Source of the DNA: Balanoglossus misakiensis
Lineage: Eukaryota > Hemichordata
DNA length: 64,000 nucleotides
NCBI GenBank assembly: GCA_040954595.2
Contig: CM082579.2
Location: forward strand, 3,410,001 to 3,474,000
Direction of reading: 5' to 3'
Below are positions 36,006-49,757 of this stretch, in pieces (the stretch's first letter is position 1; every line of letters starts with the position of its first letter). Made by a program: the position numbers and the translations under genes. The notes under the pieces are model-generated. The model saw only the letters and a program-made list of their open reading frames with translations. It searched no databases and was not told the origin of the DNA.

Positions 36006-39000
36006 AAAAGTCATCTTGTACATATGCATTATCCATTGTGTTTTTCTCGTCTGCAGTTATATGTTGTCTGTGTGTGAAGTTTGAATTGAGGTGATAGAAA
36101 ATGCTTGAGAGTTGAAATTTGTATTTCAACAGCTTGGAAGTCATGTTGATTGTGTTTTAAAGGCGCCGGGAAAAATGCAGACGACTATTGACTTTCTAGT
36201 CCAACTGACATGTCAGCATGCTCTCAGCATGACATACCGTAGATATATTATATATACATGTACTATTAAAGTATTTATAGACAAGTCATGTACAATTGTA
36301 CACGTACATGTACTTGGTGAAATAACTTCAGTTCAAAAGTCATGCGGTTCGCGTGCCTGGAATTCTGGGTATCATCTGTTTTACCTCGAAACAGTTGCTT
36401 CCGTGGCAACCAGGCCATGAGACGGCTTATTTTAATAGGACACTGTTCAAATGCAGCTCTGCGGGTTTCGCCTTGAATACTAAATGAGCTTTAGTATGTG
36501 GTCACTTGAGGCCACTGAAACGCGACAATTGTCCCGTGTGATGGAAAAATCCCCAAACTACTGATGACGACAGGGATCGATGTAATGACTAAAATTGCGC
36601 TATTTATTCGTAGATATTTTATTCATTCAAGCAATATAACAAGGTCATTTGCCCGAATCATTTTGGGAGAGGATAACTTACATTGAAGATGCGACTTTTT
36701 CATGATATCAAATGCGTGGTTAACGGATTAATTACTGCTACTATGACAACGTGACAAATCGTCTGCAAACCGTGTCTGGAATTACAGTCTCAGGTGTGGC
36801 CTGTATTTGCACAAGCACACGTACGCGCTTGCAAGCACGTATGTAGCCCGAAAGAACCACTCCCAAATTCCAAACACACCCGTGTTTTTTTTTCTGGAGA
36901 AAAGGCGAAGTGCTCAACGCCACGTGACAATGTGATTAACAGGCACCATGCACAGTAAATATTACAATCTAGGGGGAAAATGTTTCCCAAATTTTTGCCA
37001 TTCATGCACAACACTCTTTAATCCAGGGCCTATACATTTTAAAAACATGATTTTATTGGCTGTTTATGGCACACTCAAATCGATTGCTACCAGGTAACTT
37101 GCTTGTGTCGGGGGCCGTTCAAGCCAAGATGAACCCGTTTCGGTTTTCTCAAATATTCATTCTGTCTACCCCATAAAGTTTTACGACCTTATAATGTGAA
37201 GGGCCTGATAAGCCATAGAGTATTTAAAGCCAATAAGGGTATCCGCCCCCAAAATATTGCATCATGTGATTCTAAAAATATGCTGCTTATCGGGTAGACA
37301 GCCATGGATGGGGAACGTCCATGCATATTGAGAACTAATAATAATAATGAACATAGTCTGACGCGGCGTCTATTTGAAAATACCCATTGTATGCAAATAA
37401 GCAAATCGCGTGGTCAGGTCTTCGCATGTATTTCCTCACGTCGTCGCCCATATATGAGAGTTTCCCTACCGAGAATCGAGACCCCCTCCGCCCATTCGCC
37501 ACCCAGACCTCTGTCGTGAAAGGAGCTCGTCTGCGAAAGAATATTTTATTGTGTGTGTGATATTCTCCTACCTGTCGTGTGCATTATTCGTGCGATGGAG
37601 GAAGCCGCGAGGTGCTTTCGTCATCTCGCTCTACGAACAGAAGCTACAAGTACAATACCAGCTGACGTGGGGGGAAAAGGAGATACATATTTACCAGGTA
37701 AAGAAAAGTTCAACGTCACACTGGCTATTTCGTGTGAGGCTTCTAAAAATGAAGCCACTTCGCGCCTTGTATTTGACAGAACAAAATGCTATTAGTAACA
37801 CTATACCCAGATACCAGCAAACGTAAAAAGATCATAATTGTTGTTTCAAAACGAAGCTAACAATAGCAACAAATGCAAAGCGTTGGGTCTAAACTTACCT
37901 GCATTTTAAGTTCATTTTTGTTGTGAAATATGGAAACACGTTTGTTCGTGCTGATTTCGTGAAATTTTGAAGGACAAGTCTTCAGTTGGCCTTGATTGCA
38001 TCAGAAAGCGCGCCAATTCAATTTCGAACGCCATCTGTAGTTCACGTGAACCCAAGAGATTCTGATTTCGAAAGTATTGATCGGTATAAAGCGGTTATAT
38101 AAGCCTATTCATGAATTTATCAAAATTTAAAATGTTAGATTACTACTAAACGAGAAATTGCCACTATCGGATTGTAGCTGCCGTCGTTGTTTCATAAAAA
38201 TAGAAATGAAATCACACTTCCCGTTCCTGTATAGTTATGCGCTGAATGAGTTTATCGAACGAGAATCTTATCAGATGATGTACTGAAATATCTTCAGTCC
38301 GTGACCTCCTTTCTGTGTTCTGCGACCGAATAGCTCAATAACAACATCAATACGGAATATTCGCATTGATTCCAGTGCAAATTTAGCTGGAATTTGATTT
38401 TCAAATTCGGTTGGCAGGTCGTTGATGATGCAAGACTAGAATGGAGTGACTGTCGCTTTGTTCTAATCGCCTGTAGGTAGTTGTATCCGCGAAGCATTCT
38501 AACTTCACATACATTTTTGTAGAAAAAAGTTCAAAATTTAGGATTTTTCCCGAATAATTTTATGCAGGTACCGCGTGCACGTCGATTTGGTGCCTGTCAC
38601 ACCTGGAACATTACAATTTTGTGGATTTTGCTCAACATTTATGCGGATACCGCTGTTGCATCATCTACTAAAGTACAGGCACGAAAGCCTTTCTTGTATC
38701 AGGTCATTTCAACTTAAAATTGTGGTTAATCCGTGCACACTTCCGAAATTGGGTACAGTGGCAATGAGAGTGGCCGAGAAAACGACCCACCCGAGGTCAT
38801 ATTTAAAAAAAAACTTCAAAGTGAACAGCCCGAAGTGGCCTTGTACTATACTCCCACTTAATTTCTCCCGCCCCGCCGTCACGTTCTGCGCGAGCGAGGC
38901 CACGAAAACTCCGTGGAGGACACTGGCACTTGAATGGAGCTTGGCAACCAAATGAAAGTCACATTCTTTTGCATATAGGGAAGTGAATTACAATTAATTC

Positions 39001-39930
39001 ATGTCATAAACGTGGTTATTCTGAATGGACACCGTGAAATATCTATACTCCTGTTGACAGGCTCGTTTTGATTTTGAAAATAAGTAAATCTCATATGTCT
39101 AGATTTAAAATTAATGCCCGTAAAAATGTTAAAAAATCGTACGGTACTGAAAAGAATTCTGTGGCAGATAATGTTTTACCTTGTCCAAAGAGGTCCGCTG
39201 TGAAGATGCAGGTCGCGTTCGCCGGGTTCCCTGACAGACATAGATCATCACCTGGCCCGGCCGTGAGCCATTGTGTCATCACGTGGCCGGTACATGCTCT
39301 TTCCTTCCCCCATCTCCCCCTCTCCTTCACACCCAACTGCTACACTCAAACCAGTGTATGATGATGCAAGACAGTAGCCGGTTACATGGGGTGAACGTGT
39401 GCAGTTCCACACGTCGTTGCCGGCTCCATTAACAGCAGACGAGGTGACTCACAGGTCATTTACCCCAACCCGGTTCTTTTTTATCGTCGTTCAACGTGCA
39501 CGCTCGCTCGTTTTCGCACACGGTTGCCATGCCCTTCGCGATGAGCACTTGCCGCTCGGGGAGCAGTCTAGACACAGCGCAGTGAAATGCCTCCTCCCAA
39601 CGCAGACTGAAGGTGAAATTCAGTGTAATTCTATCTAGTCAAAATAATTTCTGTATTCGTATTTATCGTTCCCAAGGCAACAGGTGCCCAGGATTCTCTT
39701 CCAAAGGAATACCAAGATTTACGACCAAGTGTAGGCTGACTTCGAATTTGGAAGCTGTATTTAACCGACGGTCTTCTACTATTCCTTCCTTTTCAGAGAT
39801 TTAGACCCACTCGGAGTAGGACCCGCCGAAGGAGAGAGTGAAAGTTCGTCGATATCGTGATTCCCGGGTGACATCGATGATGGACCGTCGCATATAGACT
39901 AACCCCTGACTGAGACTATGGAGACTGTTC

Positions 39931-39993
39931 TATATAAAAAGCTTCACCCTACATCATACAGTGTCAGTGTCACGTAGCACAGTGGAGACCATG
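39931..39993 (+). promoter_or_regulatory. TATA-box promoter candidate with ATG
   Basis: TATATAAA at 39931-39938, initiator-like words (CATACAG, TCAGTG) about 30 bases on, and ACCATGG at 39990. The ATG opens only 15 codons before TAA, and a GTTAAG donor there is phase 1, which does not fit gene C. Coherent in shape but unproven. Confidence 0.3.
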
Positions 39994-40125
39994 GGGGTAC
40001 AGCTCGGGCAAAAATCGCTTACGGAAATCATCGGTTAAGCGTTGTCTGTCATCTCTGCTTACTGCTAACAGTGAAGTGAGTTGCTGGGATTCGAGGGCTT
40101 TTCATTGATAGACTCGCATCTAAAT

Positions 40126-40139
40126 CCCTAACCCTAACC
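40126..40139. repeat. Short interstitial telomere-like repeat
   Basis: CCCTAACCCTAACC, same orientation as the copy at 13927. Confidence 0.8.
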
Positions 40140-42503
40140 TCCGATAACCAATTCTTTCCGCATTTCACTTTTTTTTCTCTCCATTCAACCCATCATGCTT
40201 TTGGCTATTCTCCTTCTCTGGCATGCTACGCGCGAAATGGTTTATGGGAACGCTCCATGCTTGGGCAACTTGGCAGAATGAAAATTCTATAGGGTCTGCA
40301 TCGGTCCGAATTTTCGACGGAGAATAGTCGATTCGCAGAAAGAAATGCTGATTATGTTATCAAATTAACTTTTATAAGGAACGGAAGTTGCCAAGCATTA
40401 AAGTTCAACTAACTTCTTCACTGAACTGACATTTCACCGCTATACTCGAATACTTACCCAGCCATTGGGGAATGTTCTCACGCAGTCGACTGAGCGTTGG
40501 AATTTCTATCGTCTTAGCAATTCTCTGTGGTTCATGGTTCTAAACAGAGAGTTACTATGGCGATGAGACTCCGGTGCAGCCTAACATCTAACCTCCAACC
40601 CTTCACCGGTCGGGACACATGCGAACACCAGCGGGACACCCTCTTAAAACGTGACCATACCACGCACTGATCATTCATGCCAGTCGTGACCAGAACGTGA
40701 ATGCCGGATTTAGAAATGAAGAAATGAAAACGGAGACAATACCCCCTAAAACTGGTCCGATGTGAACGAGCCATTCTCACCCTGTACCCCGAATTCGATG
40801 CTAGACTTCTGGCAAAATTGAAGAAATAAGACGTGTACCGCCACGACTCGAGTGTGCCGAGTCGCAGAAGTCAGTCTACTGTACGAAAGTTGATCAGAGA
40901 AACCTCAGGTACGAAAAAGGTTGACGACCTTGTTCCTACTTAACTTTTCTGACGGTGGCCTCGTAATTGTCTCAACACGAATGTCTACGAATATTTCAGG
41001 CGTTGAGTCTATCGCTTCACGCGCTGTCACGTAAAAGTGGTCGAAATAGGGACTCGGAGCAATCCACCATCTTAAATTGATAAATACAGGTGTACAAGTT
41101 CATTCAACCTTCGAAGCAGTTTGATTAAGATTTCCCGATGTAACCGGTACGATTGTTTTTTTATCTTTTGACAGTGCGATGCCCTGACACCGGTTGCTTC
41201 TATGAACTCTGCTACCTGCGTGCATGGCAACACGACCCTTCGTCCGTGCAATCTGCCAGACATCTAAACGACGAGAAAGTTGATTGGACGTTTTGAACGC
41301 ACAGTGGCACGAGGAAGTACGTGGACGTACGTGGATACGCAACTGTGGCGATAATGTTATCGGTGGAAGCAGATGGTATTACGCTGATATGCGGCAGGAT
41401 GTGTCAGTCAAGAGTGTGACTGCGTGTACAAAGTTATGAGAAAACGGCGCAAAAGATTAATGCGCTTCACCTGCTACCTGTGCTGATGACGTCACGGCCG
41501 TATTTTTTCACATTCGAAGTATTTTTTGCCTCGCTTGGAAATAACTTTGCCCATTGATGCGTATGTGGGGCACGCCATCAGATTTATTATAGTTACGGTT
41601 TCCGTAAAAAAAATGACTAGTCAGCAGGTGAGTTCCAAAAACGCCCAAGAAATTGGTTATACTACACAGGCCAAGATTGGATCTGACGACTGACATGTAG
41701 CAATGGCCACATCAGCATACTGCGCAGAACGAGAGTGCCCAGGGGTTGAGTAATTGGGCCTTGAACGTGTCTGTTACGTGGAAGTTAGATATCAAATACA
41801 TGCTGCTACGGAGTTGTCTGGTGCTATCGCAAAGATGCCTTCTCTGAGGGCGATCTATGTTGGAATTATGTGACCTCTATGGAATGGATGCGTTTAGGCG
41901 GTCATATTGAGCTATCAGGAGGCGACATAGATTTCGCCAGCGTCGACCCGAGGATGATGATAAAATGACGCACATCGGATCACGATCATTTGCACATTCA
42001 TGGTCAAATATGGAGAATCGGTAATGATTCATGGGCGAATTCCTGCCATGTGTGAGATTCCAGGCCAGAGTGATGACCTACTTGGACGTGGGCCAAAAAT
42101 CCTAGGAGAGACCCTCGCTTGTTTGACCTTCACCTCGAGGTGACCGGTCATTGGTATCTGGTCAGTGGAACTCGACAAATGAACCAGGGGGTAGGTTTAC
42201 TTCCATATTTCATTTCCATGTGTCAGTGACCATTCTAATGGGTGTATGTGTATATGCACCCTGTCCACTCCTGTTCCATTATATATTTGCATGGAGACAG
42301 CCATATTCCAATGTGGCACCCATTTTATGCTAATGATACAAGTTATGTACTATGAATAGAAATTCGGTGTGCCTACGTAGACTTGCCAGTAACTGTGTCA
42401 TCAGCATATACGCAGCCGCAGTCGGGACGACCTCCGCACTTTAAATCCGTATGCGCCTTCGTTTAATATTTAAAATGGTGATGTCTGTGGCCGAAGGAAT
42501 AAC

Positions 42504-42543
42504 AACAACAGCAGCATTACTACTACTAATAATAATAATAATG
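42504..42543. repeat. Trinucleotide repeat (AAC)n, (TAC)n, (AAT)n
   Basis: Successive short arrays AACAACAACAGCAGC, TACTACTAC and AATAATAATAATAATG. Confidence 0.85.
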
Positions 42544-43682
42544 CATTGTATCGTCTTTCAGTTAAAAGTAAAACCTAAATTTAGCATCGTAGCATCAGTT
42601 TTTGGGTGAAATTGTCTTTTCAATTAATTTCATGTTCGAAATGATCACTGTTTGTCCAATCTAAAACGTTCTTGTTAATTTATGAGAGCATCCATAATAC
42701 CCAAAGTGACCCGTACACACAAAATGGCCACAATGCCGTGGAGTCGTTCTGCAGCCTGGCCAGCTCCTTGGAACAATCCTGGAACAAAAAAAAACGCGCC
42801 GTCATCACATTTAACAAATATCACACATATTTGGCATTTACTGTGTCTAGCCCAGTAAATTGTCTGGGGCATGCGCAGTTAATTGAAGGTCGACACCCGG
42901 TCAAACGGTTACGCCTCGCGACGGTCGTCTGTGTTCTGTCACGCGTACAAGGCGGACACTGTAATAACTTAATCCGAGGGCGCTGTTCGCCAAAATGTAT
43001 GTGGCGGCAGAACTTTATGATGTTAGGTGTTGTGCCTTATAATGAACAGAAAGCCGGGGACGGCGAAGGCGAGCAAGATTTATGTTTGCTTGCCTTTCAC
43101 CAATTATAAATACAAATCTCGCCCAAACATGATTTGAGAAAATTGCTACGACGCTGTGATACGTGGCAATAATTCACGACAATTCGTGCCAGACCACAGC
43201 ACTCCTGGAATTTGAGAAGTACTCATGGTTCCCGTTTGTAGTAAAAACATTATTTAAAGCAAACATTAGAACAGGATGTTTGGTTCTGATCACACATCCT
43301 TTTTCGATAAGGATGTGTGCAGACGAAAAGGGAGGTAGGCCTACGCAGAATTTGTGCAACGTGTCCCCCTATTCAGCTACATGTATATGCACTATATCAC
43401 ATCTGCCACGTAAATCATGTTCACTGTTACTGTTTGTTTTCAACCCGGCGATCGCCATAATTCAAATGATAATACAAGCACTAGTAGGGCACTGGGGTCG
43501 TTCCTCTCGAAAATGCAGAACACACAGACCCGGTCGGTTGCATTTCTAGGAAGACCACAGGATGCAACTGCCCTGCAGACTAGAGGAATTGTATTTCGAC
43601 AACACCCTTATAATTGTTAAACCCGGAAACGAAACCGTTAAGGGAGGGCTAGTTTCAATATCTAAAATTCGCCGACCGGCAT

Positions 43683-43694
43683 GGGGGGGGGGGG
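43683..43694. repeat. G12 homopolymer
   Basis: Twelve G between genes B and C. Confidence 0.9.
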
Positions 43695-46600
43695 AATCGT
43701 GAGAGAATCATTTAGTCATGTTTTGGGCCATTCTTAGATTAATATGTCTCCTAATTTGTTTCCCATTATACAGCATTCTACGATGCCATTCTTGTAACAC
43801 GATAGCACTGTGTCAGAGACGGTTGCTGACCCGACATGAATAGTTATCAGGACATCCGAGCCTCACACGAGTTTCACCCCAAGAGTACGCCAGCCACATA
43901 CCACCCGGATCTGCAAAGCGCCACCAACGGCAACCGAGTAACCAATCTAAAGAGGATCCTGAATGGCAGGGCACCGGTGTGAAACTCGCGGAAATTTACT
44001 GCCTGCAGCTGAATTGAGAGTGCAATTCTCCCTGTCTGGCCGGCGTGATAATGTGACTGACCTGTCACATGAATCTATGTAGACAACGCCTTTGAAATCG
44101 TGGGTTTTCACGATTCCAGCTGTCCTGGCCAACTTTCAGTGGGAAATGCAATGTGCGTAAATGGACTCCGAGACAGGCCCTGGTGGGGATATCAGTATCC
44201 AAAATCGTTCGCATTTTTTCAATGTTACGCTAACACGAGAATTGGGTAGGAATTTCACGCCAAGTCCTTTTATTTTTATGGACATTTTAATCGCCACGGG
44301 AGTGGAAAAGGCATGCCCAGCATATCTGTTCGGCTATATTTTGACAAACTATGGTAATCGATGATTAAGTTCAAATAGCTGCCGTGCTCTTGTCTTCCTC
44401 TTTTAACGGGAACGCACAGCACGAAAAGATTGTGAAGGCGCGGAAATATCTGCTCTCTTACAGCAATGAATATACATGATCCACGCCGCCTATACACAAC
44501 GATGCTCCCGTAGTTCGGATCATGTGAAAATATTTCTTGTGACTTCGATGCACACAATGCAAAAGCCCTGTGGTGGCGTGTTCTCGTTGCAGGCACGCAT
44601 TCAAAATAAAAACAAATAATCGACAAAAAATAAAAATAGCTGCCTGGAGTAATTGGCTTAGTCAAATTTCTACCCGGTCGATAATCTCCTCGCTTATTCA
44701 GGTCAAACAAAAGTTAGAGGAGGCGGGCTTATGGAAAGCTGAGTGATTTTTTGCGGACAATGACGTGGGTTGCCCCAAGCATTGGGGGTTTCTTTCATTC
44801 AAGCCGAACGAAATTGCCCCCGTCTCGTCCGGCGATCTTTGCTCGTAAATTAGCAAAGTTCCAAGGGCAAGGAGGTCATCGCTGTGCCGCCGGTAGCCAC
44901 TGTAAGAACCCAAACATCCGGATCCAAATGATGGCGGGAAAACTTCCCGAGTTCATTGACGAATATCGGCACGCAGATCCGTTTTAGAAACAATCTTTTC
45001 GGTAGTCACGTATTGATGCGAGTTACTCAAATGGCAATAAACGAAGGGGAATCAGAGAGAAATTCGCGCGACGTTTTTTTTTTAGCTGCTAACTGGCAAT
45101 GCGCTGAAAATTACCCGCCGGCTGCATGTATTGGTTGAGATCGTATTTACAGCTGTTAATCCACGAGTTTCGAATACAGAGAACCCTGCCCCAATGAAAG
45201 TTGTTGTTGACTGTAACAGTCACCTGGTTTGCGAGTCTCGTTTTGAATTCAAATTCGGCAGATGTCCGGTACGTGAACATGCATATTGTAAACCTCGACG
45301 TTCCATTTTCGGGTGTGGACTGAATTTGAGCAGGTAAAAAGACGTTATCTGTTTCTAATTTCCTTTATACGAGGTTAACCGACTCGCAGACTGCCCCTTT
45401 TCGATCAAAACATCACGGCAGTGAAGTTTGCTGAGTCGAGATAACAAACCTCCATTAGCAAATCGCAGATAATTTTAGATAATGTGTATGTAATGTCTAG
45501 TCATGGCGGTCATGAGACCCTCACATCATAATTATGACCTAACGCTGACCCGAGCTGCTACAAACGGTAAGATTCAAATGACTGTTCGTAAGCGGACATT
45601 TTGGGAGTTATGTTTTTGACAGCAGTTTAAAACGTGGGTAGTACGTCGTAGGATGAAAACAAATCCAAGTTTTACCGTTTTTGGTCGCGGGAAACCCCAT
45701 CTCAAGGCTGCCTGTCGTCTACACGTGAGCATGTCAGCTCAACTCTGATTTGATCAGCACCCGCTAAGATCTGCCGTGTTTGTGATCATTTCAAGCCCCT
45801 AAAATTACCACACACCTGAGAATAAACATTAATGTCAAAATGGGGAATGCCAGTACGGACTGGCCGCAAACAAAAACACGTGTCCCTACGTGCAAGTTTC
45901 AGCAAATTTATTATATACAGGGACGTGTTTCAACGCGTTTAGCTCGTCTGGTCCAGTCCAGATGGACTTGGGAAATTCCGGTATTACTGACAAGACACGC
46001 AGCATAAAGGCTGCGTTCACAGAGGTCTGTTGCAAGTGTAGGATCGATACTTTGGCTCCAATCGATACCTTTGATCGTTGCATTGTTGTGAACGCCATTA
46101 CAAGGGCAAGCAGAATGGCCTCAGCCATAATCATGAACAGTATTATAGGTAGATGCTATGCCCGACATCTTACTTTGACCTGAATTCCCGGGCCATATAC
46201 CAGTAAAAAAACGAAAATGGAGCATTACACATGCGCACTTTTTGCAATATCAGCATGCGTCAGGCGCATGAACAATCTCATCAAGTGCAATAAAGGGTGC
46301 ACGGTGTTTGACATTGCCAATGCCAGATAAGTGACAGGCGAATCTTCTGCGGTATATAGCAGATATGCAGGCTCGTGATTCCATTTAATATACTACGAAG
46401 AGTTTCTCAAATTACCATGCACACTTCCACTAGTACTGCCATGGTGTTCCCGAATTTAGTATGTTTAAGAATCTATGTTATGCCAGAGAAATTCTTCGTT
46501 AAGGGAAATATGTGAATATGATCAAATGCTATATAGGTCTTCAAAATTACATTTGGGTCTTTCAAAACAAAATAAGATCTGGCCAGTTGATCTGGCCAAC

Positions 46601-49600
46601 ACGCACAACTGACTAAGGCCAACCAGGTTTCGTTTGGCAAAAAGCCAAAACTGCGCAGGTTCATATCATTAAAAATATCCATCTATTAATTTGTTACCAT
46701 GGCAACACGAGGAATACCAATTATACCGCAGAATGAGTGTATCGTGTGCATTCTGCCCCTCCTCTCTTTGCTAATTAGCATATTGGGGCGTGTCACATAT
46801 TGATTAAGGTCTGACATGCGAATTCAAAACATAAACATTGAATGCCGGCCGGTGTTAGCAGCACATGTGAGTGGGTCTCTTGTTTTGGTCATATTTTATC
46901 GGTCGATTGCTTCAGTTCTGTTTTGAATATCTCTGAGATATTCATTCTTTATGACCTCTAATTTACATTTTCGTCGTTTTCTTCCTTGTTTCGCTAGGTT
47001 TGGTAAATAATCGTCACAGGAATTACACGGAGAGCTTATGCCGTATTTGAGGTCCTTGTTATGGTAGGCAACAATAGTTTTCGTTCTGTAGTTTTCGGAA
47101 TGTTCCTTTCTCCTGGCCGTCTATTCGTGAGCTCGATATGAGCAAATACAGATGAACAAGTCAGTAATCGGCAAGGGCGCGAAGTGAGTACTAACGAATA
47201 TGTCCGGTAAACGTATAATTCTCCGGACAAAACACGACTGCGCTATTTATAACATCGTAACTAACGCGCCGCGTGTATGCAGGTCGATCACGAGACCTAT
47301 ACTTGTTCGCTGTTCAATGCCATTTCGTTAAAACTCCCGCAATTTTGTTCCCGTCCTCAAATACAAGTCCGGGAATTGGATGTGAAAAAGAAAAAAAAAA
47401 CCTTTAGTTTCAGACTGAAGTGTTTGTTAGAGAAGTACAATATAAATCCGCTCGAGGAAACGCAATAGCCGTTTTTCGGTCAGCCAGATTGTAAGCTTAT
47501 GCACACACAGCCATCTTTGATTTCAACGTGCATGTTTCCATATGGATTGGTGCAAAATCGATGTTATTCCATTCTCTTTTCCTATATCCCTTCCCGGAAA
47601 CGTGATGATTCGCAAAAGATAATGTCAGTTCTAGTTTCGATTGTAAAATTTTACCTAGAAATCTTGACGACATTAAAAATGGACACGTGACAATAACATA
47701 GACCACGCGCTTTCACGTCCGACAATTTCGCGCTTTTTTCCCCGTCATAAACGATTGGAGATTTTCGTTTGGTCTCTTGACGTGTATGAAATTGCTCTCG
47801 GTTTAACTTATAAGAGGGAAACTATCGAGATATGAAAGTCGATTTTTCCCGCTTATCCTTAAAGCAGTATTATACCAGTGCGCAAAGCTCTGTCTTGAAT
47901 ACTTATTAAGCACTCTCGATGTACTGACGTCATAAGTCGTCAATTGTGGTGGCGGGAAATACTAGTCTTGGCCGCGTGCCAATTCACCATGGATATAGTG
48001 ACGAAAAGCCCCCTGTGTGGGGATGCGTGTGTCTTTATGTGTAATATAGAATATCCATCGGTATAACAGCGATTATCCATATTTGGATGTATGTGATCCG
48101 CTACAATATGGATGATAGTTTAATTATATGATTTGATTTGAGTCATCAGTCCGCGAAGGCCGCATATGCAGTATGTGTGCTGCACATGTATGCCGCACAT
48201 TTTCTCGTTTCAATCATCACTTTCGATTTGACTGCCCCTGCTTCGTTCAGGGTAGATTTGTAAAAATGACAATCCTAAACAGGATTGTTAAAATGCATTA
48301 GGCTTTTTAAAATACAGATTATAATGACGTTTTTCGAAGACTACATAGTCGTGATTTAGTTGCGGTAGATATCTCATATCCATGCATTATTTTTATTACT
48401 TTCAACATTTTGATCACTTTGAATATTTGTCTGTCGAACGGCAAGGCTGAACGCATAAACTGCCTTGGCGCCCAAGAAAATTGTGGTTTACGCATTTTAG
48501 GCAGAAGATTTGTGGTCATCACACGTACGTAACAGTGATGGTGGCCCCCTCACGTGAGAAAGACTTGATAAATGAAGTCTGCTGCGTCCAGACATCTTCC
48601 ATCATTCTATATTTAGACCTCACAGCCTACGTCAGCAAAATAATGTGCTTCAAGAATGTGCATCCAATTGCCAACAAGGATGGTCAACGTGCCGGTATCG
48701 AGAGATCGCGGTTCTTTTTATATCCACGGTGAATTATGCAGGCCATGTCAAAAAGTTCAAAAAGTAGGGCGAGTGGGGCAATATAAAAGCAAATGCAAAT
48801 AGTGTGGATATTTTATAGAATTTTCGACCGAGCAAGAATCCTCACAAAATAAATGCGTATTAGAAGAAGTGATAGGATGCACTTTTTTGTGTATGCTTTG
48901 AAATCAGCCCTGGCACCGTGCATGCACCCTATAACACACTCAACCACATGTATAGAAACACGGTCACTCCACAGAACGGATTAACCAAAAGACATGTTGA
49001 ACTGGACAAAAGGCTTCAATGTACCCAACAATGGAGCGAGCAACACTTCACTCCATCGAACTAATGACACAGGGGGATTGTATTGCATTTATTGATTTTT
49101 GTCGCTAGTTTAACCCGTGGCAAGTAACAGCATTTCGGAATATTTGTCACAACCGAAATTTAGGCCGACTGCTCGCAACACTAAATAACATCACTGTGTG
49201 TCTCGCATCAGACATTGCGAACGGCAGTCGCGTTTAAGTTTAAAACACGTGACTGAACTCGTCTATAAAAATAAGATTACCCGGCAATTGCTCGAAGAAA
49301 GCTCACTGAAGCAAATAAATGGATTATTATTCATTTCTGACTGAGGTCGGGTCATTTCGACAAGAAAAGGCGGGAAAACTCAAATTCCACAAACGCCATT
49401 TCCTATTGCCATGGATACACTGATTGATCTAAATCTTGAAGAAGCATGACCCCGCATACCACCAGTCAAGCCCCAAATTTCATAGTATATATGGACAGTG
49501 ATGAAGTAGAAATTATATTCTTGTCGTAACAGATCCCAGGTCGCCCACTTATTTTGAGTAGTTATTTTCTGTTATTTTTGTTCTCCCTGATCATCGCTCT

Positions 49601-49727
49601 TTCCGTTTGTAAATCGACAGGGCTGAGTGATAGAGACCTCTATGTATTTACATGTATCACTATCACGAGGGCAACGCGTGCGTACTATGAAACGCTCCGT
49701 CGGTGAATGAAAATATGTCATTGGACA

Positions 49728-49757
49728 TAAATATTAATCACGTAAATATTAATGACG
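49728..49757. repeat. 15-bp tandem duplication
   Basis: TAAATATTAATCACG followed directly by TAAATATTAATGACG, one mismatch. Confidence 0.9.

Noticed and set aside
37593-37695. Plus-strand frame MEEAARCF... ending CAG|GTAAAG as a gene C exon
   Set aside because: Phase 1 does not match the phase-0 acceptor at 54288, and there is no similarity to A or B exon 1.
42672-43109. Plus-strand frame of 145 codons
   Set aside because: No recognisable domain, no membrane or catalytic motif, no splice or promoter context. Length is within chance for 64 kb.
44276-44710. Minus-strand frame of 144 codons
   Set aside because: No family resemblance and mixed composition typical of chance frames.
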